Assembly: GCF_900108055.1 (NCBI RefSeq)
Contig: NZ_FNWJ01000001.1
Coordinates: 992,001 to 1,056,000, forward strand
Source of the DNA: Thermoleophilum album
GTDB taxonomy: Bacteria; Actinomycetota; Thermoleophilia; Solirubrobacterales; Thermoleophilaceae
Direction: 5' to 3'
Length of the DNA stretch: 64,000 nucleotides
A model generated the notes under the pieces. That model was not told the origin of the DNA. It ran no database searches and was given only the letters and a program-made list of their open reading frames with translations. Of this stretch, positions 1 through 6,614 are shown piece by piece (within the stretch, counting starts at the first letter, position 1; each line of letters opens with the position of its first letter). A program made the translations under genes and the position numbers.

Positions 1-520
1 CGACGGACTGCCCTTCGACGCCAAGCGGGGCGTCGTACCCAACCTGCAGGGACGGGTCGTCGACCCCGCCAGTGACGGCCAGCCGGTGCCCGGGCTGTAC
101 GTGGCTGGTTGGGCCAAGCGCGGTCCTAGCGGCGTGATCGGGACTAACAAGCAAGATGCCCAGGAAACGGTCTCGGCGCTTCTAGAAGACCTCGAAGCCG
201 GTGTCTTGCCGCGCGCCGCGCGCCTTAGCCGTGACCCGCTGGAGCTGCTATCGCTCGCCGGTGGCGCGATCGTCGACTACGCAGGGTGGTTACGGATCGA
301 CGCCGTCGAACGCGAGCGCGGGCAGTCTGCCGGGCGACCACGCGTCAAGCTAGCGACCCGCGACGAGCTGCTCCGACACGCCCTCGGCGGCGTAAACGAC
401 CATCCGGTTGGCGATCGCGACGACCGTCTCTTCCGTGACCGCATCGAGCGCGTCCGGATCAAGCCAGCGCTCAAGCCGCGTAGCTCGCTCGGCAACACCG
501 GCACGCGCGACCAACGCTAG
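1..520 (+). CDS. fprA: Ferredoxin/adrenodoxin-type NADP+ reductase, C-terminal part
   Basis: The reading frame is open from base 2, so the start lies outside the window. The visible C-terminal part carries PGLYVAGWAKRGPSGVIGTN, the hallmark FAD/NADP-contacting segment of FprA/adrenodoxin-reductase flavoproteins, which pass electrons between NADPH and ferredoxin. The family's usual end, GRPRVKL followed by a short helix, is present near bases 330-375. Here the frame runs about 45 codons further, through DNA that is antisense to the regulator gene at 350-1219. That tail looks non-conserved and may come from a lost stop codon. The family call is firm; the exact C-terminus as functional protein is less so. 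Confidence 0.85.
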   Translation, partial: DGLPFDAKRGVVPNLQGRVVDPASDGQPVPGLYVAGWAKRGPSGVIGTNKQDAQETVSALLEDLEAGVLPRAARLSRDPLELLSLAGGAIVDYAGWLRIDAVERERGQSAGRPRVKLATRDELLRHALGGVNDHPVGDRDDRLFRDRIERVRIKPALKPRSSLGNTGTRDQR

Positions 521-1219
521 GCAGCTGCGGGCGGCAGCCAGCACCGGCTGCGGCTGAGTCGTCCACAACGCCTCGAAACGACGCTGATGGTCGGCTACCG
601 CCGCCGGTGACGCGGCCAGCTCGCGCGCGCAGAAGGCGAGCGAGAAGGGCGGCGAGACGGCGACTATCACCCACTCGCGAGACGCCGGCTCGGTCTCCGG
701 CAGCGGCACTTCGAGCAGGCGATTGGCGTGCGGTCGAGCGAAATCGGCGAAAACCACGCAGGCGTCGACGACGCCCGCGAGATCGTGCCACCGCGCACGC
801 GACGCAACGAAGAAACTGCGGCGCTGGAAGAGTCCGAAGAGCACTCCGCCGCGCATCCGGAGCGCGCACTCGTCCTCGATCGCCCTGCTCAACGCGACCA
901 TCGTGCGCTTGCGGCAAGTCAACGGCGTGAGCCCGCGGCCTGCGCGCACCAGCGCCTCATGAGGCGTCTCTGCTGCTGCCCGCTGGCCGGTCGCCCGGAC
1001 CCGAGCGATCGCCGCCTCGAGGGCGAGGCCCTGCTCGCGCATCGCCAGCACCCGTCGCACCTGTTCGACCGCAGTGGGCGGGTAGCGGCGCCTTCCGGAC
1101 GCTGCGCGAACGGCCTCTGGAAATCCGTATCGACGCTCCCAGGTGCGGATCGTGGCTTGAGGTAGCCCGCAGGCTGCTGCCAGCTCGCCGATCGAGAGCG
1201 TTCCTTCCTGCGTGCTCAC
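350..1219 (-). CDS. MerR-family regulator with DICT sensor domain
   Basis: The N-terminal MerR winged helix-turn-helix is clear (LSIGELAAACGLPQATIRTW, then ERRYGFP and RRRYPP). It is followed by a DICT-type sensory domain (roughly residues 100-240), found in bacterial signalling proteins. I chose the GTG at 1219, whose second residues read STQEGTLS; a TTG at 1243 is possible. It is a paralogue of the regulator at 1947-2930, so two DICT regulators flank one sigma factor gene. It is transcribed divergently from that gene across about 95 bases, and its 3' end overlaps the end of the reductase frame by about 170 bases. The sensed signal is unknown. Confidence 0.8.
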   Translation of the reverse strand: MSTQEGTLSIGELAAACGLPQATIRTWERRYGFPEAVRAASGRRRYPPTAVEQVRRVLAMREQGLALEAAIARVRATGQRAAAETPHEALVRAGRGLTPLTCRKRTMVALSRAIEDECALRMRGGVLFGLFQRRSFFVASRARWHDLAGVVDACVVFADFARPHANRLLEVPLPETEPASREWVIVAVSPPFSLAFCARELAASPAAVADHQRRFEALWTTQPQPVLAAARSCLALVARAGVAERATRLERWLDPDALDAVTEETVVAIANRMVVYAAEGVSEQLVAGR

Positions 1220-1280
1220 AGCGACAAGCCTCGCAGGGGCCAAGCAAGCAAGCGTCGCGCCCCTGCGGCGCGATCACCAG

Positions 1281-1309
1281 TTGTCTTAGTCATACTGAAT
1301 CAGTAAAGT
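1281..1309 (+). promoter_or_regulatory. Putative sigma-factor promoter with a 13-bp MerR-type palindrome
   Basis: TTGTCT (1281-1286) and TAAAGT (1304-1309) lie 17 bases apart and could be -35 and -10 boxes for the sigma factor gene. Between them lies a perfect palindrome, TACTGAATCAGTA (1293-1305). MerR-family proteins classically bind dyads placed between -35 and -10. The flanking MerR-DICT regulators are therefore candidate ligands. This assignment is inferred from position and symmetry only. Confidence 0.5.
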
Positions 1310-1314
1310 TGGTC

Positions 1315-1947
1315 ATGATGAACAACCTGAAGAAGCTCGACGAGCACCGCGAAACACCTGCCGACCTGCTGAGCCCGGAAGTGTTCGAGCGGGCGTTCCG
1401 TGACTGCGCCCCGCTGGCTCGGGCGGCAGCGCTGAGGGTCCTCGGCGACGTCGACGCAGCGGAGGACGTTGTGCAGGAGGTCTTCCTCGGTCTCTGGCAC
1501 CGGCCCGAGCGTTTCGATCCGCGGCGAGCGTCACTGGAGACTTACGTAACGATGGTCGCGCGCTGTCGGGCGCTCGACCGAATCCGCTCGCGCTCTGCCG
1601 CCAGCGGCGCTGTTCAGCGGCTCGCCGAGCAGGAGATAGCGATGCAGGTTACGGAGGGTCCTGACGAGGTGGCGCTGGCACGTGAAGAGGCGAGGTCAGC
1701 GGTGCGGGCGCTTGCGGCTGTGCCCGAGGAGCAGAGGCGCGCGGTCGCCTTGCGTCTGATCGCAGGGATGAGCACCAACGAGGTCGCTCGCCGCGAACGC
1801 TCGCCGGCGGGAACCGTCAAGAGCCGCGTCCGACTCGGCCTACCGAAGGCGCGCGCCGAGCTGGAGCGGGCATGGGGTGAACCGGTAGCGCGCCGATCCG
1901 CACAGCGAGGGGGCCAGCGAGAGCACGGTCTCAAGCGGGCCGCTTGA
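1315..1947 (+). CDS. ECF-type RNA polymerase sigma factor
   Basis: This sigma-70 family factor of about 210 residues contains only regions 2 and 4. Region 2 shows GDVDAAEDVVQEVFLGLW, followed by the -10-recognising helix with RCRALDRIR. Region 4 has a helix-turn-helix around STNEVARRERSPAGTVKSR. ECF factors redirect RNA polymerase to stress or cell-envelope promoters. No anti-sigma gene is adjacent; instead two MerR-DICT regulators flank it, which suggests transcriptional rather than anti-sigma control. ATG at 1315 or 1318 follows a -10-like box by only 5-8 bases without a clear ribosome site, so the message may be leaderless. The TGA overlaps the ATG of the next gene. Confidence 0.85.
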   Translation: MMNNLKKLDEHRETPADLLSPEVFERAFRDCAPLARAAALRVLGDVDAAEDVVQEVFLGLWHRPERFDPRRASLETYVTMVARCRALDRIRSRSAASGAVQRLAEQEIAMQVTEGPDEVALAREEARSAVRALAAVPEEQRRAVALRLIAGMSTNEVARRERSPAGTVKSRVRLGLPKARAELERAWGEPVARRSAQRGGQREHGLKRAA

Positions 1948-2930
1948 TGGGTTTCGAGCCACGCAATCAGGGTCTCGGCACGACTCGCGGGGCCAAGGGG
2001 CTAGACGCGAGTCGCGGGGAAAACGGCGCGGTGCCGGCGGCACGCGATTTACCGGCGCGGGAGCGGCGGCTGAGTATCGCCGAGTTGGCCCGGGCGAGCG
2101 GCCTACCCACCGCGACGATCCGAACCTGGGAACGTCGCTACGGCTTTCCGCGCGCCTTCCGTGACGGCTCAGGCCGGCGCGGTTACCCACCGTCGGTGCT
2201 TGACCAGCTGCTCGCTGTGCTGTCACTGCGGCGCGAGGGCGTATCGATGGAGGCGGCGGTCGCGCGCGTGACCGGCCGCGTCCCTGAGCGTGGTGAGCAC
2301 ACGCCCGTCGCCCCACCATCGATCGGCGAAGAGGCATGGGGCTCGTCGATCTTCGCCCACTTGCGTAGCCGCGTGCCCCGTCTCGACGTGCGCGTGCATT
2401 CGAAGGCGGCCCTCCTGGCTTTGAGCCACGCGCTCGAGGACGAGACCGCGGCGGCCCCAGGAGTGCGTGTCGTCGTGGGGTCCTTCCAGCGCCTCTGGTT
2501 CTACCGTCGGGCGCGCGAGCGGTGGCGAGCGCTGGCCAGTCAGGTGCCGTTGTGCTTGGCAATCCATTGCGGCCCGCAGGTCGTAGGTGACGAAGCCCCG
2601 CGCGAGGTCTGCCTACCCGCCGACCATCCACTCGCCCGCGAGTGGGTACTGGCAGCGGTTGGTCAGAACATCGCCTTCGCGCTGGTCGCCCGCGAGCGTC
2701 TTTCGTCCGAGACCAGCGACCGCGCCCGCCAGTTCGAGGCCCTGATCGCGCTCGATCCCGACGACGTGCGTTTCGCTTTCGATGCGGCCGCGCACGCGGT
2801 CGCACCGCTCGCCCCCGATCTCGCCGAGCAGCTGGTGGACGCTGCACGTCCGGCCGCGCCGTTGGCACCGGCGCTCGCTGCTTCGCTCATCCACCGGACG
2901 CTCGAATGGTCAGCCAAGGAGTGGCAGTGA
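1947..2930 (+). CDS. MerR-family regulator with DICT sensor domain (second copy)
   Basis: It has the same architecture as the regulator at 350-1219: a MerR helix-turn-helix (LSIAELARASGLPTATIRTW, ERRYGFP, RRGYPP) after a 40-residue leader, then a DICT domain containing ALSHALEDE and VVVGSFQRLWFYRRARERW. ATG 1947 overlaps the sigma factor's TGA, so the two are translationally coupled. The stop overlaps the GTG of the SRPBCC gene. A regulator co-transcribed with a sigma factor and a lipid- or ligand-binding SRPBCC protein suggests a small sensory regulon. Light or redox sensing is known for some MerR relatives, but nothing here shows the signal. Confidence 0.8.
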   Translation: MGFEPRNQGLGTTRGAKGLDASRGENGAVPAARDLPARERRLSIAELARASGLPTATIRTWERRYGFPRAFRDGSGRRGYPPSVLDQLLAVLSLRREGVSMEAAVARVTGRVPERGEHTPVAPPSIGEEAWGSSIFAHLRSRVPRLDVRVHSKAALLALSHALEDETAAAPGVRVVVGSFQRLWFYRRARERWRALASQVPLCLAIHCGPQVVGDEAPREVCLPADHPLAREWVLAAVGQNIAFALVARERLSSETSDRARQFEALIALDPDDVRFAFDAAAHAVAPLAPDLAEQLVDAARPAAPLAPALAASLIHRTLEWSAKEWQ

Positions 2931-3424
2931 GTCGGCGCTTCGCCGTGCGCATCGGTTTACCTCGCGTACACCGCTTCGAGCAGACACAGCTGCTACCCGG
3001 AGACCCGGCGACGGTCTTCCCGTTCTTTGCGGATCCCCGCAACCTCGAGCGGCTGACCCCGCCTTGGCTGCGCTTCCGTATTGAGCGTGCGCCCGAGACC
3101 GTCGAGGAGGGCAGCGAGATCGCCTACACGTTGCGCGTGCGGGGACTGCCGGTGCGCTGGCTCACAGCGATTGTCGTCTGGGAGCCGCCGCACCGGTTCG
3201 TCGACTTGCAGGTTGCCGGTCCGTACCGAACCTGGCACCACACGCACAGCTTCGAGCCGCATCCGCGTGGCACGCTGATGCGCGACGTCGTGGTCTACGC
3301 CCTGCCATTCGGACCGCTCGGAGAGATCGTTCATCACGCCTTTGTGCGGCGCGACATCGAGCAGATATTCGCTTACCGGCGCACCGCGCTCGGGCAGCTC
3401 TTCGACGCGCGCGAGGACGGCTAG
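2927..3424 (+). CDS. SRPBCC (START/Bet v1-like) domain protein
   Basis: This protein of about 165 residues has the SRPBCC ligand-cup pattern. It starts with a 'HRFEQTQLLPGDPATVFPFF' strand-helix opening and continues with DPRNLERLTPPWLRFRI, the beta strand DLQVAGPYRTWHHTHSFEP and a long C-terminal helix (HHAFVRRDIEQIFAYRR). Relatives are annotated as cyclase/dehydrase-like or cell-division-inhibitor-like proteins with hydrophobic pockets. GTG 2927 was chosen because AAGGAG lies 5 bases upstream and the codon overlaps the TGA of the DICT regulator. Its TAG is shared, through one CTAG, with the stop of hemQ on the other strand. The ligand is unknown. Confidence 0.75.
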   Translation: MSRRFAVRIGLPRVHRFEQTQLLPGDPATVFPFFADPRNLERLTPPWLRFRIERAPETVEEGSEIAYTLRVRGLPVRWLTAIVVWEPPHRFVDLQVAGPYRTWHHTHSFEPHPRGTLMRDVVVYALPFGPLGEIVHHAFVRRDIEQIFAYRRTALGQLFDAREDG

Positions 3425-4137
3425 CGGCGCTCGCGAGCGAGCTCCTCGACGGCCGCCACGGCGCGCTCCCCGTCGAGCGCGTCGAGCGCGCGGCTTACGG
3501 AGCAGCGGATACAGGTAAAGATCGGTGTCTCGGAGCGCGTGTAGCTGCTCGATTCGGTGGCGCGCAGCGTTTCCACCAGGTCGAGGAACTCGAGCGGGTC
3601 GTCGCAGTCGAACGCCACCACGAACTCCTGGTCGTCGAGGCCGAACGAGTAGGTGGTGTTGGTGTCGATACCGGTGAAGCGTCGACCGACCTCGATGTGC
3701 TCGCGCATGATGCGCATCCGTTCTTCGGCGGGCAGCCGATACCACTCGCGCTTCTTCCACATCGGGTAGACGACGAGGTAACGGCCGTCCTGTCCCTCGC
3801 GAGGCGCCAGTGGCTGCGGGCGATCCGCATACGGCGACGGTTTGGTGGCCGAGAGATAGGAGTAGGCGATACGCGCATAACCGAGCAGCGCGCATTGGTT
3901 GAGCACGACATGAAACTCGTGGATCGGTTCGAGCGTGGGCGCGGCGGTCCGAATCATCAGGTCGCAGTCGCCGCGCGTGCCGACCAGCGAGTAGGTGCGC
4001 AGGAAGTGGCGCTCCGCAAAGTCCTCGCACGCGGCCACTACTTCGGCCTTCTGGCGCGCCCGCTCGGCGGCTGGCAGCCGCCGCCACTCCGGCGCTACCG
4101 CGAGGAACGTGTACTTGACGAAGTGTCGCTGCGCCAT
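3421..4137 (-). CDS. hemQ: Coproheme decarboxylase HemQ (chlorite dismutase family)
   Basis: At 238 residues it is typical of HemQ, which decarboxylates iron-coproporphyrin III to heme b using H2O2 in the coproporphyrin-dependent pathway of Gram-positive bacteria. YPMWKKREWYRL holds the catalytic Tyr (Y124) and the coproheme-contacting Lys. MREHIEVGRRF holds the proximal heme ligand His (H147). It is a cytoplasmic peroxidase-fold oligomer in known relatives. The ATG at 4137 lacks an obvious ribosome site. It is convergent with the SRPBCC gene and no other heme genes are nearby. A pure chlorite dismutase is unlikely, because the distal Arg context and the organism type fit HemQ. Confidence 0.9.
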   Translation of the reverse strand: MAQRHFVKYTFLAVAPEWRRLPAAERARQKAEVVAACEDFAERHFLRTYSLVGTRGDCDLMIRTAAPTLEPIHEFHVVLNQCALLGYARIAYSYLSATKPSPYADRPQPLAPREGQDGRYLVVYPMWKKREWYRLPAEERMRIMREHIEVGRRFTGIDTNTTYSFGLDDQEFVVAFDCDDPLEFLDLVETLRATESSSYTRSETPIFTCIRCSVSRALDALDGERAVAAVEELARERR

Positions 4138-4208
4138 TGCCGCGCTCTGCTGCGTCGCTGCCCACGAGTGTTGCAGGTCGCTGGTCCCAGCCGTCGCGGG
4201 GCGGCCGA

Positions 4209-4214
4209 TACGAT
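4209..4214 (+). promoter_or_regulatory. Putative -10 box of a leaderless transcript
   Basis: TACGAT lies 6 bases before the GTG start at 4221 and fits the actinobacterial TANNNT -10 consensus. Transcription starting 6-7 bases downstream would begin at or next to the start codon. No -35 is evident. This is inference from position. Confidence 0.35.
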
Positions 4215-4220
4215 GGGGCA

Positions 4221-6560
4221 GTGCGGATCGCGGTCGTCTCGCCCTACTCGCTCAACTACCCGGGCGGGGTCGGACAGCACGCCGAGGCATTGACGCGTGA
4301 ACTGCGTCGTCGTGGCCATGAGGCGGTGCTGCTCGCGCCGTGGGACCCGAACGATCGGGTCGCCCGCTGGTTGCACCGGGGCCTGGCGCCGCGGGAGCGC
4401 GAGCTGGCGCCCTGGATCATCCCGCTGGGTCGCACGTTGGCGATCCCAGCCAACGGGTCGCAATCGAACCTGTGCCTGTCGCCGAACGGTGTCGCTCGCC
4501 TCGGCCACTTACTGCGGCGGGGGCGCTTCGACGTCGTCCACGTGCACGAGCCGAACGCTCCGGCGGTGAGCTGGTACGCGGTCGAGCACGCGCGTGCTCC
4601 GGTAGTCGCAACCTTCCACGCCTTTTCCACCTCGGCGTTCGCCAATCACTTCGCCGCCAACATCGCTGGAGCGCGCCGCCTCTACGCGAAGATCGCGAAG
4701 CGCATCGCGGTGTCGGAAGCCGCCGCGTGGACGGCCCGGCGCTTCTACGGCGGCCGTTACGAGATCGTGCCGAACGGCGTCGACCTCGAGCGCGCGCGCC
4801 GCGCCCGCGCAGAGTTGGCAGGCGGCGAGCGAAGCCGACGCGACCAACGAGGTCTGCGGATCGCCTTTCTCGGGCGCGCCGACGAGCGCAAAGGTCTGCC
4901 GGTGCTGCTGCGTGCGTTCGAGGCCTTGCGACGAGCGGGGGTGGAGGCGCAGTTGGTGGTCGCTGGCCCCGCTCCCGAAGAGGTACGGGCGCTCGCGCTC
5001 GAACTCGACGGCATCGACCCGATCGGCCCGGTTGACGAGCACGGGAAGTGGCGCCTGCTGGCGGCCGCCGACGTGCTCGTAGCACCCTCGCTCGGCGGCG
5101 AGAGCTTCGGCATGGTCTTGACCGAGGCATTGGCTGCCGGAACACCAGTAGTGGCGAGTGACATTCCCGGTTACCGCGAAGTCGCGCGCGATTGCAACGC
5201 GGCGACGCTCGCGCCGCCTGGCGACGCCGCCGAATTGGCGACTCGCTTGCGCCAGCTGGCGGCGGACGAGCACCGCCTCGCGCGGATGTCCGAAGCGGCC
5301 GCGCGTGACGCCGAGCGCTATGCCTGGCCGCGCGTGGCCGAGCGGGTCGAGCAGGTCTACGAGCAGGCTCTTGCGCAGGGTATGCCCAGTGGGGTGGCTG
5401 TGCGCTTCGGGCTGCGTCCAGTCGAGCAGCCCCGGCCCCCAGCCCCAGCCAGGATCCCGCCACCGGGGGCCGACAGGGAGGTCGGGCGCAGAGGCCGGCG
5501 TCGCGCGCTGCGCCGCGCAGCCACCGCCCTCGGTGGGCTCGCTGCTTGCACGCTGGTTGCGCTGGCGCTCAAGCGTCTCGGTATTGACGCGATTGGCTCC
5601 GCCCTGCTCAAAGCGACCCCCGCCTGGGTGTTGCTATCGCTCGCGCTGATGTCGGCTTCTTTGCTCTTGCGGGCAGAGGCGTGGCACGCGATCATGCGCA
5701 GCGCGCTCAGTGGGATCCGCGTGCGCCGTCGCGACGCCGCCCGCGGGACGATGATCGGCGTGCTGATGTCGGCGACGCTGCCGGCGCGCCTCGGTGAGCC
5801 ATCGCGAGCGCTGGTGGTGGCACGGCGCCTGGGCCGCGTGCGCGACCGTCTGCCGCTGGTTCTGGGGACCCTCGTCTCGCAGACGATCCTCAACCTCCTA
5901 GCGCTGGCGGCTCTCGGTGCGATCACCCTCTCTTCGCTCGAGCCGGTACGCGCTCGCCCGGAAGCCCTGGTCGGAGTGGTGGCGGTGCCGCTCGCGCTTG
6001 TGCTTTTGCTGGCGAGCTTTCCCTGGCTTTTGCCGAACTCCCTTACACGCGGCGGTGGTCGGCTGGCTTCGCTGTTGGCCCTGGTGCGCGCGGTTGCGGC
6101 GCGCGCCCGTGCCGGCCTGGCTGTCTTCCGCCGACCGCGTCTCGCGCTGTGGGCGGCGACCTGTCAGACGGGGGCGTGGGCCCTGCAGCTCTTGTCCTGC
6201 TACGTGCTGCTACGGGCGCTCGGCTTGGACGTCGAGCAGGATCTGGGTGCGGCAGCAGCGGTGCTGTTCGCGGTCAACGTGACCGCCGTTCTGCCGGCCA
6301 CGCCCTCCAACGTCGGCGTCTTCCAGGCAGCCTGCGTCGCCGTGCTTTCGGTCTACGGGGTCGGCCGCACCGATGCCTTCGCCTACGGGATCATCCTGCA
6401 AGCGGTCGAGCTCGCGACGGCCTTCGCCCTCGGCGTACCGGCTCTCGTGGGAGAGGGCTTGACCTGGCGCGAGCTGCGCTTGCGCGCGTTGCACGCGGCC
6501 CCCGTCGAACTCCCGCGGGTAAGTGCCTCCCGCGAGCGAGCGGCGCGGGTCGACGCCTAG
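4221..6560 (+). CDS. PimA-like GT4 glycosyltransferase fused to a UPF0104 flippase-like membrane domain
   Basis: This is a fusion protein of about 780 residues. Residues 1-390 form a GT-B glycosyltransferase closely resembling phosphatidylinositol mannosyltransferase PimA: VVSPYSLNYPGGVGQH, the acceptor motif HVHEPNAPAVS, IVPNGVD, and the nucleotide-sugar EX7E stretch GGESFGMVLTEALAAGTPVV. After a Pro/Arg-rich linker, residues from about 440 to 740 are a polytopic domain of the UPF0104/LPG-synthase membrane family, with ARLGEPSRALVVARRLG and the typical PATPSNVGVFQAACV. Inferred role: transfer of a sugar to a membrane lipid coupled to movement or docking of that lipid. The start is the GTG at 4221, since the protein begins MRIAVVSPYS as relatives do. 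Confidence 0.82.
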   Translation: MRIAVVSPYSLNYPGGVGQHAEALTRELRRRGHEAVLLAPWDPNDRVARWLHRGLAPRERELAPWIIPLGRTLAIPANGSQSNLCLSPNGVARLGHLLRRGRFDVVHVHEPNAPAVSWYAVEHARAPVVATFHAFSTSAFANHFAANIAGARRLYAKIAKRIAVSEAAAWTARRFYGGRYEIVPNGVDLERARRARAELAGGERSRRDQRGLRIAFLGRADERKGLPVLLRAFEALRRAGVEAQLVVAGPAPEEVRALALELDGIDPIGPVDEHGKWRLLAAADVLVAPSLGGESFGMVLTEALAAGTPVVASDIPGYREVARDCNAATLAPPGDAAELATRLRQLAADEHRLARMSEAAARDAERYAWPRVAERVEQVYEQALAQGMPSGVAVRFGLRPVEQPRPPAPARIPPPGADREVGRRGRRRALRRAATALGGLAACTLVALALKRLGIDAIGSALLKATPAWVLLSLALMSASLLLRAEAWHAIMRSALSGIRVRRRDAARGTMIGVLMSATLPARLGEPSRALVVARRLGRVRDRLPLVLGTLVSQTILNLLALAALGAITLSSLEPVRARPEALVGVVAVPLALVLLLASFPWLLPNSLTRGGGRLASLLALVRAVAARARAGLAVFRRPRLALWAATCQTGAWALQLLSCYVLLRALGLDVEQDLGAAAAVLFAVNVTAVLPATPSNVGVFQAACVAVLSVYGVGRTDAFAYGIILQAVELATAFALGVPALVGEGLTWRELRLRALHAAPVELPRVSASRERAARVDA

Positions 6561-6599
6561 CGAGCGTCCGTCGGCCACCGGCGTTTTCGGCACCGGCGC

Positions 6600-6605
6600 T
6601 AGCAT
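6600..6605 (+). promoter_or_regulatory. Putative -10 box before metH
   Basis: TAGCAT lies 9 bases upstream of the metH ATG in a 54-base gap with no ribosome-binding site, again suggesting leaderless initiation. The gap is too short for a cobalamin or SAM riboswitch. Confidence 0.35.
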
Positions 6606-6614
6606 CGTCGGCTC

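Noticed and set aside
1840..2868. Minus-strand frame of 342 codons opposite the second DICT regulator
   Set aside because: Composition is typical of antisense frames in high-GC DNA and the plus-strand protein has clear motifs.
6561..6614. Cobalamin or SAM riboswitch before metH
   Set aside because: Only 54 bases separate metH from the preceding gene and no B12-box-like sequence is visible.
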